DNA of 64,000 nt from Pasteurella multocida subsp. multocida OH4807 (GCA_000973525.1 CP004391.1:1388001-1452000), one strand, 5' to 3'; positions 9,164 to 19,429 are shown, counted from the stretch's first letter. Made by a program: numbers and translations. Notes: generated by a model not told the origin, from the letters alone.

Positions 9164-10594
9164 TTATGCTTGCGCGCGTTTCTCACCTAATTTATTACCC
9201 ATTAAAAATGCCACAAGACCAAAGACCAATGATGGCACAATCGCATGGAAACTAAAGAGTTTAATTGAGAAAGAAGTCAATAAAATATAACTCCCTAATC
9301 CCACTACCATCGAGCTGATTGCACCATAAGCATTGGCTTTATCCCAATATAGTCCGAGGATTATGACCCATAAAAATGCCGCTTCAAGCCCACCAAACGC
9401 AAATAAATTTAGCCAAATGATCATATCAGGTGGATTTAAGGCTGCAAGAATCAAGAGGGCAGTTAATATCAGTGTAATAATGGATGAAAACCAACTAATT
9501 TTACGCTGATTATTTGCCATTTCAGGTTTAGCGGATAAATACAAATCTTTGACAAAAATAGACGACGACTGAATTAGTTGTGCATCAATTGTTGACATAA
9601 TCGCAGACATTGGAGCCGCCAAAAAAATCCCCGCGACAATAGGAGGAAGCACTTGTAACATTAAACTTGGGATCACCTGATCAGGAATGGTTAAATCAGG
9701 TAAAATGACACGCCCTAATGCCCCCGATAAATGCATACCCAGCATCACAATACTCAATACCACGGTACCAATTAGCATACCATTATGTAATGCTTTGCTA
9801 TCTTTAAATGCCATACAGCGTACTGCCGTATGAGGTAATCCAACGACGCCAAAACAAACCAGGATCCAGAATGATGCCATGAATTGAAAATCTAACATTT
9901 CATTCGGTCCATAAGGGCTAACTAAGTCAGGATTAATTTCTGTTAATTTTTGTACCGCGCTTTCCACACCCCCAGCGGCATAAATGACTCCGCCGAGTAG
10001 AATAAACGTTCCTAAAATCATCACTGTACCTTGAATCGCATCAGTTAAAACAACGGCTCGGAACCCCCCAATAAAAGTATAAATCCCTACCGTTAAAGCA
10101 AAAATCAATAATGCTGAGCGATAATCAATCCCGATTGTACTCTCTAATAGGCGGGCCCCACCAATGAACTGTACGGTCATCGCAGCAAAAAAAGCAATTA
10201 ACAATGCAATACTCGCCACCCAAACTAAATATTTATTTTTATAGCGGTGTAATAACAAGTCATTGATTGTTAATGCTTTGCTTTCACGAGAAAGTAAGGC
10301 GAATTTTTTACCTAATGCGCCTAATGCAAGCCAAACAGCAGGCACTTGAATCATCGCCAACAATACCCAACCTAAACCGAATTTATACGCAGCACCTGGC
10401 CCACCAATAAATGAGCTGGCACTGGCATAGGTTGCAGCCGTTGTCATCGCTAAGACAAAACCAGTCATGGAGCGGCTGCCTACATAATATTCAGTTAAGA
10501 AATCGCCTTTTTGACGTTTCACATACGCATACACTGCCGCACCAAACACAAAAGTTAAATAAATCACTAGAGGGAGAACAATACCTAAATTCAT
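9164..10594 (-). CDS. panF: Sodium/pantothenate symporter
   Basis: 476 residues, a sodium:solute symporter (SSS) family inner-membrane protein with about twelve to thirteen hydrophobic segments. PanF imports pantothenate, the vitamin precursor of coenzyme A, with Na+. The N-terminal VGSRSMTGFVLAMTTAATYA segment and the IGGFRAVVLTDAIQG block are typical of the family. The start codon overlaps the yhdT stop codon as ATGA, so it is translationally coupled to yhdT, as in the E. coli accBC-yhdT-panF-prmA order. Specificity is assigned mainly from this conserved context. Confidence 0.94.
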   Translation of the reverse strand: MNLGIVLPLVIYLTFVFGAAVYAYVKRQKGDFLTEYYVGSRSMTGFVLAMTTAATYASASSFIGGPGAAYKFGLGWVLLAMIQVPAVWLALGALGKKFALLSRESKALTINDLLLHRYKNKYLVWVASIALLIAFFAAMTVQFIGGARLLESTIGIDYRSALLIFALTVGIYTFIGGFRAVVLTDAIQGTVMILGTFILLGGVIYAAGGVESAVQKLTEINPDLVSPYGPNEMLDFQFMASFWILVCFGVVGLPHTAVRCMAFKDSKALHNGMLIGTVVLSIVMLGMHLSGALGRVILPDLTIPDQVIPSLMLQVLPPIVAGIFLAAPMSAIMSTIDAQLIQSSSIFVKDLYLSAKPEMANNQRKISWFSSIITLILTALLILAALNPPDMIIWLNLFAFGGLEAAFLWVIILGLYWDKANAYGAISSMVVGLGSYILLTSFSIKLFSFHAIVPSLVFGLVAFLMGNKLGEKRAQA

Positions 10595-10851
10595 TGTATT
10601 TTCTCCTCTTCATTATCGTCTTCTAAACTAATATCTTGATAAACGATCTTGATCACCCAATAAGCCAAGACGATAAATAAGACAGGTAAGTAAATACAGG
10701 CGAGCTCAAACCAGAGAGGGAAACCGATAGGACCAGTTGTACCTTTCGGTAAATACGCACATAAACACCAACCAATAACATATAAAATTGTTAAGCCTAA
10801 CGCCCAACGAGCTTCCTTCGCGGACTGCTTATAACGAGACTGTTTGCTCAT
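10591..10851 (-). CDS. yhdT: YhdT family small membrane protein (DUF997)
   Basis: 86 residues from MSKQSRYKQ; upstream ATGs at 10863 and 10920 extend into the accC terminator and are less likely. It has two transmembrane helices around residues 18-40 and 48-72. The family pattern is visible in KEARWALGLT, FPLWFE and DISLEDD near the C-terminus. The function is unknown, but it is almost always encoded just before panF and here overlaps it by four bases, so it may be an accessory subunit of the pantothenate carrier (inference). Confidence 0.9.
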   Translation of the reverse strand: MSKQSRYKQSAKEARWALGLTILYVIGWCLCAYLPKGTTGPIGFPLWFELACIYLPVLFIVLAYWVIKIVYQDISLEDDNEEEKIQ

Positions 10852-10861
10852 AACATCATCC

Positions 10862-10892
10862 ATATAAAAAAAAGTGGATTGCTCCACTTTTT
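10862..10892 (-). terminator. Terminator between accC and yhdT-panF
   Basis: A 10-base perfect stem (10869-10878 with 10883-10892) has a 4-base loop and is followed on the minus strand by T-rich sequence. It lies 20 bases after the accC stop and would reduce read-through into yhdT-panF. Confidence 0.75.
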
Positions 10893-10912
10893 GTTTGACA
10901 CAAGCATGATTA

Positions 10913-12259
10913 TTAATCACGCATACCTAGTTTTTTCTCAAGGTAGTGAATATTTGTCCCACCTTTTTGGAAATTTTCATCGGCTAAAATTAATTCATGT
11001 AATGGAATATTCGTTTTTATTCCACTAATAATCGTTTCACCTAAGGCATTTTGCATACGGCGAATAGCAACATCACGATTATCACCATACGTAATTAATT
11101 TTGCAATCATTGAATCATAATGTGGAGGAACTGTATAGCCGCCATAGACATGAGAATCCCAGCGCACACCTAAACCACCTGGTGAATGTAAATGCTCGAC
11201 TTTACCTGGTGAAGGTAAAAATGTTTTAGGATCTTCCGCATTAATCCGACATTCCATTGCATGACCACGTACTTTCACATCTTCTTGTTTGATAGAAAGC
11301 GGTAAACCCGCTGCAATACGCAATTGCTCTTTCACCAAATCCACCCCAGTGATCATTTCTGTCACCGGATGTTCAACCTGAATACGTGTGTTCATTTCAA
11401 TGAAATAGAACTCGCCGTTTTCATATAAAAATTCAAATGTACCTGCACCACGATAGCCAATTTCAACACAGGCTTTCGCACAACGCGTACCAATATCACG
11501 ACGCACCTCTTCAGAAATCCCTGGAGCAGGTGCTTCTTCAACCACTTTTTGATGGCGGCGTTGCATTGAGCAATCGCGTTCTGCAAGATAAATTGCATTA
11601 CCATGCGTATCAGCAAGCACTTGAATTTCAATATGGCGTGGATTTTCTAAATATTTTTCCATATACACCATATCATTATTAAATGCTGCTTTTGCTTCTG
11701 CTTTGGTCATCGCAATCGATTCTTCTAACGCGCTTTCTTCACGCACAACACGCATACCACGACCACCGCCACCACCAGAAGCTTTAATGATCACAGGATA
11801 ACCGATACGCTTAGCGATTTCTTTATTTCTCGCCATATCAGTTCCAACAGGACCATCCGAACCTGGTACGCAAGGTACACCTGATTTTTTCATTGCTTCA
11901 ATAGCCGATACTTTATCGCCCATTAAACGAATCACATCCGCTGTTGGACCAATAAAAGTAAAACCTGAACGTTCTACCTGTTCAGCAAAATCCGCATTTT
12001 CAGACAAGAAGCCATATCCTGGGTGAATCGCATCGGCGCCTGTAACTTCCGCCGCCGCAATAATCGCGGGAATATTGAGATAACTTTTAGTTGAAGGCGC
12101 TGGACCGATACAAACGGTTTCATCAGCGAGTAAAACGTGTTTGAGTTCTCGGTCTGCCGTGGAATGCACTGCAACGGTTTTAATGCCTAGTTCTTTGCAA
12201 GCGCGTAAAATACGTAATGCAATTTCACCACGATTGGCAATAACAACTTTCTCTAACAT
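10913..12259 (-). CDS. accC: Acetyl-CoA carboxylase, biotin carboxylase subunit
   Basis: 448 residues. It is an ATP-grasp enzyme that carboxylates the biotin carried on AccB with bicarbonate and ATP, the first half-reaction of malonyl-CoA synthesis. The glycine-rich ATP loop [12 protein letters not shown], the catalytic [14 protein letters not shown] block and the N-terminal [10 protein letters not shown] are all present. It is downstream of accB, separated by about 100 bases that include a terminator-like hairpin. The frame is intact and length is normal for the family. Confidence 0.98.
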   Translation of the reverse strand: MLEKVVIANRGEIALRILRACKELGIKTVAVHSTADRELKHVLLADETVCIGPAPSTKSYLNIPAIIAAAEVTGADAIHPGYGFLSENADFAEQVERSGFTFIGPTADVIRLMGDKVSAIEAMKKSGVPCVPGSDGPVGTDMARNKEIAKRIGYPVIIKASGGGGGRGMRVVREESALEESIAMTKAEAKAAFNNDMVYMEKYLENPRHIEIQVLADTHGNAIYLAERDCSMQRRHQKVVEEAPAPGISEEVRRDIGTRCAKACVEIGYRGAGTFEFLYENGEFYFIEMNTRIQVEHPVTEMITGVDLVKEQLRIAAGLPLSIKQEDVKVRGHAMECRINAEDPKTFLPSPGKVEHLHSPGGLGVRWDSHVYGGYTVPPHYDSMIAKLITYGDNRDVAIRRMQNALGETIISGIKTNIPLHELILADENFQKGGTNIHYLEKKLGMRD

Positions 12260-12314
12260 AAGAAAATTCCACTTGTGAGTTAAATAGTTCGCGACTATTT
12301 AAGAATAAATTAAT

Positions 12315-12345
12315 ATGAAAAATAAGCGATGTGACATCGCTTATT
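12315..12345 (-). terminator. Intercistronic attenuator between accB and accC
   Basis: An 11-base perfect stem (12321-12331 with 12335-12345) with a 3-base loop is followed on the minus strand by TTTTTCATATT. This is a plausible partial terminator that would leave accB in excess over accC. Confidence 0.65.
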
Positions 12346-12360
12346 TAGAATCGTCTTTTA

Positions 12361-12831
12361 TTATTCAATAATGATTAGTTTTTGGTCAAACTCAACTGGT
12401 TCACCATCATTGATTAAAATCGCTTTCACGACACCCGCTTTATCGGCTTCAATACGGTTCATCATTTTCATCGCTTCAACGATACAAAGCGCATCGCCAA
12501 CTTTAACAGTTTGTCCCACTTCAACGAATGGTTTCGCTTCTGGGCTTGGGCTACGGTAGAAGGTACCTACCATTGGTGAACGAATTGCGTGACCAGACAT
12601 TTCTTCTGCGCTTGCAGCTGGTGCTGTCGCCGCTGGTGCAGCTACTGGGGTCGATGCAGCGGTTGCAGGAGCTGCAACAGGCGCATGTACAGGCACACTA
12701 TATTGTACTGCGGTTGGCACAGCTGAGCCACGATTAATACGAACTGACTCTTCCCCTTCAGAGATTTCCAGTTCCATAATGCCTGATTCTTCTACTAATT
12801 CGATAAGCTTTTTAATTTTACGAATGTCCAT
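12361..12831 (-). CDS. accB: Biotin carboxyl carrier protein of acetyl-CoA carboxylase
   Basis: 156 residues from [13 protein letters not shown] lies seven bases before this ATG, while the ATG two codons earlier sits too close to it. The layout is classic: an N-terminal assembly segment, an Ala/Pro/Thr-rich flexible linker (about 40-80), then a biotinyl domain with EAMKMMN carrying the biotinylated lysine. The protein shuttles carboxybiotin between AccC and the AccA/AccD carboxyltransferase. It is upstream of accC on the same strand. Confidence 0.98.
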   Translation of the reverse strand: MDIRKIKKLIELVEESGIMELEISEGEESVRINRGSAVPTAVQYSVPVHAPVAAPATAASTPVAAPAATAPAASAEEMSGHAIRSPMVGTFYRSPSPEAKPFVEVGQTVKVGDALCIVEAMKMMNRIEADKAGVVKAILINDGEPVEFDQKLIIIE

Positions 12832-12983
12832 AATCATGTCCTAAATTATTATTTTTTGACCGCACTTTCTATCACGGTATTCGGATAGTGGAGTACAAAT
12901 TGGTTAATTCTACATCTCGTGCGAGAGATTACCTGAAAATCAGCAAGTTTGCGATAAAATTCTACAATTTTATGCCATTTTCT

Positions 12984-13442
12984 TTAATCTGCTGTACATT
13001 CTCGCAAAAAATCTCGCGCAAACTGTAAGGCAAACTCATATCCTTGTGCGCCTAAGCCACAAATCACCCCCTCAGCCACATCACTAAAATAAGAATGATG
13101 ACGAAAAGGTTCTCGCTTATGAACATTAGACAAGTGCACCTCAACAAAAGGAATTGACACCGCTAATAACGCATCACGTAATGCCACGCTAGTATGCGTG
13201 AAGGCTGCAGGATTAATCACAATAAAATCCACCTGCTGAAAGCTCTGGTGAATCTTATCAATCAGTTTTTCTTCACTATTTGCTTGAAAACATTCTAACT
13301 GTAACTGGTATTCTGCTGCCAATTGTTGTAAGCGTTGCTCAATCATGGATAAAGACAACTTGCCATAATGCTTTGGTTCTCTTGCTCCTAACATATTTAA
13401 GTTAGGTCCATTCAACAGCAAAATACGTGATGTATGCGGCAT
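12984..13442 (-). CDS. aroQ: 3-dehydroquinate dehydratase, type II
   Basis: 152 residues. It dehydrates 3-dehydroquinate to 3-dehydroshikimate in the shikimate pathway. Type II motifs are present: [16 protein letters not shown] with the catalytic flexible-loop region, [30 protein letters not shown] and [18 protein letters not shown]. It lies upstream of accB on the same strand with 150 bases between, which resembles the aroQ-accBC order common in this group. Length is normal. Confidence 0.97.
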   Translation of the reverse strand: MPHTSRILLLNGPNLNMLGAREPKHYGKLSLSMIEQRLQQLAAEYQLQLECFQANSEEKLIDKIHQSFQQVDFIVINPAAFTHTSVALRDALLAVSIPFVEVHLSNVHKREPFRHHSYFSDVAEGVICGLGAQGYEFALQFARDFLRECTAD

Positions 13443-13510
13443 AATGTGTTCCTAATTCGAGTAAAAATTATAACTATTTTTTCTGAAATAACAGCAGTTC
13501 TGTGGTCTTA

Positions 13511-14497
13511 TCAGTCAATGTTGACTTTTTCGACTAATGGAGAATCCAACTTAACAACAGGCAATGACGAGCCTGGCCAAGTTCTCACTACTTGATAGTC
13601 CATCAAATCTAGCGTATCTAAACCAGGTACTGTATCAGGTGTATATTGTTGAGCAATACGTGCTAACTGAGTTAATCCAAAACTACTTTCGATTGAAGAA
13701 CTGATCACTGCTTTTAACCCACACTGGTGTGCCTGTTCAATGAGTTGGACACAACGTTGTAATGACCCCACCAAAGTAGGCTTAATCACAATCGCCACTA
13801 AGTGCGGTTGTTTCTCAACACAAAAATCGGGGTCACGCACTGTTTCATCCCATGCAATTGCAATCCCAGTTTCTTCGGCAAACTGCAAGCTTTCTGCTGG
13901 TGTTTTGCAAGGCTCTTCTAAAAACTGAATGCGAGCACGGTGTTCTGGCTTAACATATTTGGCAAACATCTGGGCTTTTGCGGGTGTCCAGCTACGGTTC
14001 GCATCTAAGCGTAAGTGCAAATCTGGAATGGCTTCAAGTAGCATATCTGCAATCAATCCATCACGATTCGCTTCATACATGCCCACTTTAATTTTGGCGA
14101 CTCTTTCGCCTTGCATGTGATTTAATGGTTCGTACAGTTCGTCTGGATCCCCGTAGCAAAGAGGAGCGACTTGATAATTGCCTTCTTGGTTCAACTGCCC
14201 TTTCATTTCTGCCAATGCACAACTTAAACCAAATGCAACAGAGGGATAAAGTTGCTCCAACGGTAATTTACCTGTTGCCACTGCCCATGCTTTTAACCAC
14301 GCAACTGTTTGCTCAAGCGCTTGTTCTAACGTTTCTTCACTAAACTCAGGCAAAGGGGCAATTTCGCCCCATCCTTGAGCATCATCACAACATACTTGAA
14401 CCAGCAATCCTTCACGTTTTTTTAAAAAACGATGACGTAAAACCAGTTGGCTATCAACGGGAATCGTATATTTATATAACTGAAATGTTCTAATCAT
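13511..14497 (-). CDS. menC: o-Succinylbenzoate synthase
   Basis: 328 residues, an enolase-superfamily enzyme that forms o-succinylbenzoate by dehydrating SHCHC in menaquinone synthesis. The pattern of metal and acid/base residues is visible in [32 protein letters not shown] and VIKPTLVGS. The start follows the stop of a 56-codon membrane protein gene by two bases, so translation is probably coupled. menB follows in the same direction upstream, at 14726-15583. Menaquinone fits the anaerobic fumarate-based metabolism suggested by aspA. Confidence 0.95.
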   Translation of the reverse strand: MIRTFQLYKYTIPVDSQLVLRHRFLKKREGLLVQVCCDDAQGWGEIAPLPEFSEETLEQALEQTVAWLKAWAVATGKLPLEQLYPSVAFGLSCALAEMKGQLNQEGNYQVAPLCYGDPDELYEPLNHMQGERVAKIKVGMYEANRDGLIADMLLEAIPDLHLRLDANRSWTPAKAQMFAKYVKPEHRARIQFLEEPCKTPAESLQFAEETGIAIAWDETVRDPDFCVEKQPHLVAIVIKPTLVGSLQRCVQLIEQAHQCGLKAVISSSIESSFGLTQLARIAQQYTPDTVPGLDTLDLMDYQVVRTWPGSSLPVVKLDSPLVEKVNID

Positions 14498-14499
14498 TC

Positions 14500-14670
14500 T
14501 TATTTTTCACAAGTTTGCGTCACATCGTTATAGTGACCACCATAATCGAGGCATCTATCTTTGGCATCATGACTTAAAAAAAACATCCCAACTGCGAAGA
14601 CGGTGACCACAGTTAAAACCATCATTAAGCTATAAAAACACACTTTTTTCCAAGAAAACATAGACATCAT
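14500..14670 (-). CDS. Small membrane protein, 56 residues, unknown function
   Basis: This short gene reads from ATG at 14670 (a second ATG follows directly) to TAA at 14502-14500. AAGGA sits just upstream of the tandem ATGs, a convincing ribosome site. One hydrophobic helix spans about residues 12-32, led by a basic N-terminus. The short outside tail holds two cysteines in [17 protein letters not shown], which suggests a disulfide-bearing periplasmic tail. The stop is two bases before the menC start. I do not recognise the family firmly; similar CLDxGG...C tails occur in small enterobacterial envelope proteins. The function is unknown. Confidence 0.7.
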   Translation of the reverse strand: MMSMFSWKKVCFYSLMMVLTVVTVFAVGMFFLSHDAKDRCLDYGGHYNDVTQTCEK

Positions 14671-14725
14671 TCCTTATGTAGTAAAACGCATGATGAACTG
14701 ATTCAAGATTAGTTCACTATCACGT

Positions 14726-15583
14726 TTATGGATTACGTTTAAATTTACTAAAATCTGGCGCACGCTTTTCATTAAATGCGTTACGTCCTTCTTGACCTTC
14801 TTCGGTCATATAGAACAACATTGTGGCATTACCTGCCAGCTCTTGTAAACCAGCTTGTCCGTCACAGTCCGCATTTAGTGCAGCTTTTAAACAACGTAGT
14901 GCAATTGGGCTATTACGTAACATTTCGCGACACCAACGTACAGTTTCTTTTTCTAAATCAGCATAAGGTACAACCGTATTCACTAACCCCATTTCTAATG
15001 CTTCTTTGGCATCATATTGACGACATAAGAACCAAATTTCACGTGCTTTTTTCTGCCCAACGATGCGTGCCATATAGCTTGCTCCCCAGCCACCATCAAA
15101 AGAGCCTACTTTTGGTCCTGTTTGACCAAAAATCGCATTTTCTGCCGCAATTGTTAAATCACAAATCATATGTAATACATGACCGCCACCAATTGCATAC
15201 CCTGCCACCATCGCTACCACTGGTTTTGGACAAGTACGAATATCACGCTGAAAATCCAATACATTTAAATGATGAACGCCGCTCTCGTCTTTATAGCCGC
15301 CGTAATCGCCACGCACTTTCTGATCGCCACCTGAACAAAAGGCTTTTTCGCCTTGACCCGTTAATACAATCACCCCCACATTTTCATCAAAACGTGCATC
15401 TGAAAACGCTTCAATCATCTCTTTTACTGTTTGAGGGCGAAAGGCATTACGTACTTCTGGGCGATTGATGGTAATTTTCGCGATTCCATCTATCGATTTA
15501 TGATACAGAATGTCAGTATAGCCTTCACTACAATCTTGCCATTCAATGGGTGCATAAAGTACATCATCTTTTGGATTTTGCAT
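14726..15583 (-). CDS. menB: 1,4-dihydroxy-2-naphthoyl-CoA synthase
   Basis: 285 residues, crotonase superfamily. It cyclises o-succinylbenzoyl-CoA to DHNA-CoA in menaquinone synthesis, two steps after MenC. Family features include the oxyanion-hole segments [16 protein letters not shown] and [16 protein letters not shown], the catalytic block [19 protein letters not shown], and the C-terminal [10 protein letters not shown] tail. It lies upstream of the 56-codon gene and menC on the same strand, with a 55-base gap. The frame is intact and length is normal. Confidence 0.97.
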   Translation of the reverse strand: MQNPKDDVLYAPIEWQDCSEGYTDILYHKSIDGIAKITINRPEVRNAFRPQTVKEMIEAFSDARFDENVGVIVLTGQGEKAFCSGGDQKVRGDYGGYKDESGVHHLNVLDFQRDIRTCPKPVVAMVAGYAIGGGHVLHMICDLTIAAENAIFGQTGPKVGSFDGGWGASYMARIVGQKKAREIWFLCRQYDAKEALEMGLVNTVVPYADLEKETVRWCREMLRNSPIALRCLKAALNADCDGQAGLQELAGNATMLFYMTEEGQEGRNAFNEKRAPDFSKFKRNP

Positions 15584-15675
15584 CGTAACTTCCTTTAAAT
15601 TGATTTAATTGAGTTAAAAAGTGCGGTCATTATAACGGAACTTTTTGTACTCCGTCATAAATTCTTTATCCCGAT

Positions 15676-16944
15676 TCAACTCAGCGATGATTTGCTCACT
15701 GACTTGAATAAGTCCTGATGTTTTTGCGTTAACCTTGCAATATCCGCAGGTAATGTCAACGCATTCGACGCTCGTTCAAGTGCTTGTGTTGCCATTGTAA
15801 AGGCAGCCTGCGACACCGCTTTTTCTTCTGCATTGCGCCAAATACTGGCTAACACTTTTTGCATCACTAAATTCACTTCTAGAATCGCGGCTCCATCACG
15901 AGAAATAGGTGAAAATGCATCACGAATCCATTCATTACAATCCAATGCAATTATCGATAAACGATCATATTGCACTTGTGGTACAGATTCTTTTTTCGTT
16001 TCTTTTTTCACCAACAACCCCATCATCATCGCCATAATATTCATCGCAGTACCAGGATCATTCACCGCAGGCGATAACGCCCGTTGAGCCGCCTCGCTCA
16101 ATACCACAAAGCCCCAACTTGGATCTTGTTCAAACGTACGACTTTTTGCCAAAATAAAACACTGGCACAACACCTCAATTTCCACGTCCTCCTGTACATC
16201 AATACTACATAATAGTGTGTCTGGCGAAATTAATTCACCTGGGCGAACATGAATATGAATGTAACCGTTTGCAGTTTCTGCAATTTGCTGCAAACGTTGC
16301 ATATCAATATGCGTTAAATACCCACTTGATAACGCTTCCACTTGTTTTGCTTGTGCGCTTAATTGATGGGTTGATGACGCATTCATCATGGGTGAAAGAC
16401 GATACTGTCGCAAGGATTTTTCTGTGACTTGTTCAATTTTTTCCAACGTATTGCCTAATCGCCCTAATTGCGACAGGGTATAAACCCAGCGGATTAAGGT
16501 AATGATCAGATACAAGAGTACCGCAATCGTACTAATAAACAGTATAAAACGACCATTTTGCTCATAAAACGCCATTCCTAACGCGGTTTTAGCAATAATC
16601 GCGTAAATAAAAGCACAAATAAAACTGGTAATCGCAGTACGTGTGGTGCTGTCAGCCATCACTAAATCCGTCGCGCGTGGTGTAGCACCACTTGATGCAG
16701 AGGCAAAAGCTGAAACCATGATAGATAAAGAAAAGGTGGTAACCGCTAACATACTGGAAGCTATCACATCCAGTAAACTCTCCACTGTTTCCTGCTCAAT
16801 ATTCGGTAACGAACCGACTTCAATTGTTCGTGCGCCAAGCCGTAATGAGAACACAAAAATCGCTGTCACTAACGCCCATGTCGCCGCAGTAACCCACAAT
16901 TTATTACTCGGCTTCTTTAATGCAAGTAACCATTTATAATTCAT
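15676..16944 (-). CDS. DUF2254 family inner-membrane protein
   Basis: 422 residues from MNYKWLLAL; AAGGAAGG lies five bases before this ATG. The N-terminal half has about four transmembrane segments (residues 18-37, 60-85, 108-130 and 134-158) with the family-typical TFSLSIMVSAFASASSGATPR. The C-terminal half is soluble, with a His/Val-rich GYIHIHVRPGELIS and SEAAQRALSPAVNDPGTA. DUF2254 proteins are widespread in proteobacteria without an assigned activity; a transport or mechanosensitive role has been suggested only by topology. It is a single gene, divergent from glyQ. Confidence 0.85.
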   Translation of the reverse strand: MNYKWLLALKKPSNKLWVTAATWALVTAIFVFSLRLGARTIEVGSLPNIEQETVESLLDVIASSMLAVTTFSLSIMVSAFASASSGATPRATDLVMADSTTRTAITSFICAFIYAIIAKTALGMAFYEQNGRFILFISTIAVLLYLIITLIRWVYTLSQLGRLGNTLEKIEQVTEKSLRQYRLSPMMNASSTHQLSAQAKQVEALSSGYLTHIDMQRLQQIAETANGYIHIHVRPGELISPDTLLCSIDVQEDVEIEVLCQCFILAKSRTFEQDPSWGFVVLSEAAQRALSPAVNDPGTAMNIMAMMMGLLVKKETKKESVPQVQYDRLSIIALDCNEWIRDAFSPISRDGAAILEVNLVMQKVLASIWRNAEEKAVSQAAFTMATQALERASNALTLPADIARLTQKHQDLFKSVSKSSLS

Positions 16945-17190
16945 CTGACCTTCCTTTATACAAAACAATACACTATGCAGTGTACATTAAAAGAACAGAA
17001 TCCACATACCCTCAGCACAAAAAATGATAAAAAATCTCACTCGAGCTGAGCGCATGTGAACGCTTTTTTCTCCATGTGCACGCAAACCTTGCGTAATCCA
17101 GAGAATACTCTTTATCCGCTCCTCACTTTCCCCTATAATAAGGCGTATTTTTCGAACTATTTTTAATCTCATTTTGATAAAGAAAATATT

Positions 17191-18093
17191 ATGACAACAT
17201 TCAATGTAAAAACTTTCCAAGGTATGATTCTTGCCCTACAAGATTATTGGGCAAAACAAGGGGCAACCATCGTCCAACCATTCGACATGGAAGTAGGTGC
17301 AGGTACATCGCATCCAATGACCGCACTTCGCGCGTTAGGCCCTGAACCAATGGCATTTGCTTATGTACAACCATCACGCCGCCCAACAGATGGTCGTTAC
17401 GGCGAAAATCCAAACCGTTTACAACACTACTATCAATTCCAAGTAGTGATCAAACCTTCACCAGATAACATCCAAGAATTGTATTTAGACAGTTTAAAAA
17501 TGCTCGGTTTCGACCCAACACAAAACGACATTCGTTTCGTGGAAGATAACTGGGAAAACCCAACTTTAGGTGCGTGGGGCTTAGGCTGGGAAGTGTGGTT
17601 AAACGGAATGGAAGTGACCCAATTTACCTATTTCCAACAAGTGGGTGGCTTAGAATGTAAACCAGTGACAGGCGAAATCACCTACGGCTTAGAGCGTTTA
17701 GCAATGTATATTCAAGGCGTGGATAGCGTGTACGATCTCGTTTGGTCTGACGGTCCACTTGGCAAAACCACTTACGGCGATGTATTCCACCAAAACGAAG
17801 TAGAACAATCTACCTACAACTTTGAATACGCAAACACAGATTTCTTATTCTACTGCTTCGACCAATACGAAAAAGAAGCAAGCGAATTATTAGCGTTAGA
17901 AAAACCGTTACCATTACCCGCTTACGAACGTATTTTAAAAGCCGCTCACAGCTTCAACTTATTAGATGCACGCAAAGCCATCTCGGTAACCGAACGCCAA
18001 CGCTACATCTTACGCATTCGTGCCTTAACCAAAGGTGTTGCTGAAGCTTACTACGCAAGCCGCGAAGCGTTAGGTTTCCCAGGTTGTAAATAA
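17191..18093 (+). CDS. glyQ: Glycine--tRNA ligase, alpha subunit
   Basis: 300 residues. It is the catalytic class II subunit of the bacterial alpha2beta2 glycyl-tRNA synthetase. Motifs are [19 protein letters not shown] near the N-terminus, [20 protein letters not shown] and [13 protein letters not shown]. Length equals the E. coli protein. Its partner glyS is not adjacent here: about 3.4 kb of other genes, all on the plus strand, lie between them. An uptake word follows the stop codon. Confidence 0.98.
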   Translation: MTTFNVKTFQGMILALQDYWAKQGATIVQPFDMEVGAGTSHPMTALRALGPEPMAFAYVQPSRRPTDGRYGENPNRLQHYYQFQVVIKPSPDNIQELYLDSLKMLGFDPTQNDIRFVEDNWENPTLGAWGLGWEVWLNGMEVTQFTYFQQVGGLECKPVTGEITYGLERLAMYIQGVDSVYDLVWSDGPLGKTTYGDVFHQNEVEQSTYNFEYANTDFLFYCFDQYEKEASELLALEKPLPLPAYERILKAAHSFNLLDARKAISVTERQRYILRIRALTKGVAEAYYASREALGFPGCK

Positions 18094-18122
18094 AGTGCGG
18101 TCAATTTTTAGGAATTTTCACG

Positions 18123-18386
18123 ATGAGCAAACCCGTTTTATTCTTCGCTAGCCTCTGCCCAGACACGACTCCGTTTGTGGCAGAACTAAACCGCTTAAAT
18201 GTGGAATATGAAGCGGTGGAAATTATGTCGTCAATGGTAAATTTTAAACGTTTCCTAAGATTGCGTGATAACCATTCTGCATTTGAAGAAGCAAAAGCAA
18301 ATGGTTATATCGGTATTCCAGCGTTGTTATTAGCAGATGAAACTGTGATTTTAGATATCAACCAGCTACAAGGCATTTTCGGCTAA
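18123..18386 (+). CDS. Glutaredoxin-related protein (COG4545 type)
   Basis: 87 residues with a thioredoxin-like fold. The N-terminal strand is followed by CPDT at residues 12-15, where a glutaredoxin would have CPYC. The second cysteine is therefore replaced by threonine, and a cis-proline segment GIPALLL lies near 64-70. It may act through a one-cysteine mechanism with glutathione or be non-catalytic. It is placed 29 bases after glyQ and 16 bases before a glutathione S-transferase gene, so a shared thiol-related role is plausible but unproven. Confidence 0.8.
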   Translation: MSKPVLFFASLCPDTTPFVAELNRLNVEYEAVEIMSSMVNFKRFLRLRDNHSAFEEAKANGYIGIPALLLADETVILDINQLQGIFG

Positions 18387-18402
18387 AAATGAGGAGCAAA
18401 AA

Positions 18403-19026
18403 ATGAAACTCTGGCATTCCAACACCAGCCCTTATGTACGCAAAGTGATGGCGGTGATTAAACATCACCAGCTTGAAGATCAAATTGAGTTACAAACTAT
18501 TCAATCGTCTTTTGCTCCAAACTCGCCACATAACCAAGATAACCCGCTTGGCCGTATCCCTGCGTTACAAATGGATAACGGTGAATGGCTATATAACAGC
18601 CATGTGATTTGTGAATACCTTGATCATCTCGGTGCACAAAACCAGCCAGAGCGTCATTTATTGCCTCGCGACAGCCGACGTTGGAGCGTGTTACAACTTC
18701 ATGCCTTAACGGATGGCATTATGGAAAACTCAATCCCCATTCTTGTCGAACGTATGCATCGTCCTGAAAGTGAATGGTGGATAACTCGCCACCAACAATT
18801 AATCGAACGTAATATCCGCAGTTTCAAAGAATTAGAACGCTATCTTGCTCAATTCGGCGATGAGTTAAATCTTGGTACCATTTCTGCGGTTTGTTTAATT
18901 GATTGGTATGCCGTGCGTAGAGAAAAACTCAGTCTCAATCTTCACGACATCGTACCGCACTTAGCACAATGGGCAGTGAAAATGAACGAAAAATATCCTG
19001 AATTAAAAACGACTCAGCCACATTAA
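18403..19026 (+). CDS. Glutathione S-transferase family protein
   Basis: 207 residues. The N-terminal thioredoxin-like domain (1-80) opens with KLWHSNTSPYVRKVMAVIKH and has the cis-proline/glutathione contact block NPLGRIPALQMDNGEWLYNS, followed by an all-helical C-terminal domain. It resembles E. coli YibF and other small proteobacterial GSTs. The substrate is unknown; it probably conjugates or reduces electrophiles using glutathione. GAGGA precedes the start. It is co-directional with glyQ and the glutaredoxin-like gene, with 16-base spacing, so they likely share a transcript. Confidence 0.88.
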   Translation: MKLWHSNTSPYVRKVMAVIKHHQLEDQIELQTIQSSFAPNSPHNQDNPLGRIPALQMDNGEWLYNSHVICEYLDHLGAQNQPERHLLPRDSRRWSVLQLHALTDGIMENSIPILVERMHRPESEWWITRHQQLIERNIRSFKELERYLAQFGDELNLGTISAVCLIDWYAVRREKLSLNLHDIVPHLAQWAVKMNEKYPELKTTQPH

Positions 19027-19042
19027 CAAAGAGGAACACAAT

Positions 19043-19429
19043 ATGAAACTACGTCATTTTTTATTCTCTACAATATGCTTAATCCCAATGGGAACCATGG
19101 CAAGTGATGCTTGTAGTCATTTTATGACATCTTATGACCGCACCTACTGTGCATCTAAGTTATTTATAGAATCAGATAAAGAATTAAATGATGTCTACAA
19201 AGAGTTAAAAAAACAGCTGAAGCCCAATACAGCGAAGTCGCTAGTGTATACTCAACGTGATTGGTTGAAGTACCGTAATTCAGCTTGTGAGCAAGATGGC
19301 ACAATTAATGTAGATTGCAATTACGAAGTGAATAAAGAACGTACCGAATATTTACGTGACCGTTTACGTGAATGTAAAACAGGGAATTGCCGAGATAGCG
19401 ATATCATCCGCCACGCTTGGGAAAATTAG
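19043..19429 (+). CDS. LprI/DUF1311-like periplasmic protein
   Basis: 128 residues with a signal peptide (basic KLRH, hydrophobic core, probable cleavage after TMA near residue 20). The mature part carries the DUF1311 (PF07007, lysozyme-inhibitor LprI-like) pattern: an early cysteine pair, a helix with ESDKELNDVYKELKKQL, and QRDWLKYRNSAC. Paired cysteines suggest disulfides in the periplasm. The family includes a mycobacterial lysozyme inhibitor, but most members are uncharacterised. It is 16 bases after the GST gene with a GAGGA ribosome site. Confidence 0.82.
   Translation: MKLRHFLFSTICLIPMGTMASDACSHFMTSYDRTYCASKLFIESDKELNDVYKELKKQLKPNTAKSLVYTQRDWLKYRNSACEQDGTINVDCNYEVNKERTEYLRDRLRECKTGNCRDSDIIRHAWEN

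Noticed and set aside
14776..15468. 230-codon plus-strand frame opposite menB
   Set aside because: It is antisense to a clear menB, is rich in His and Leu in the way complement frames are, and has no family match.
16987..17220. 77-codon minus-strand frame overlapping the glyQ start
   Set aside because: No ribosome site, and it covers the glyQ promoter region. The composition looks random.
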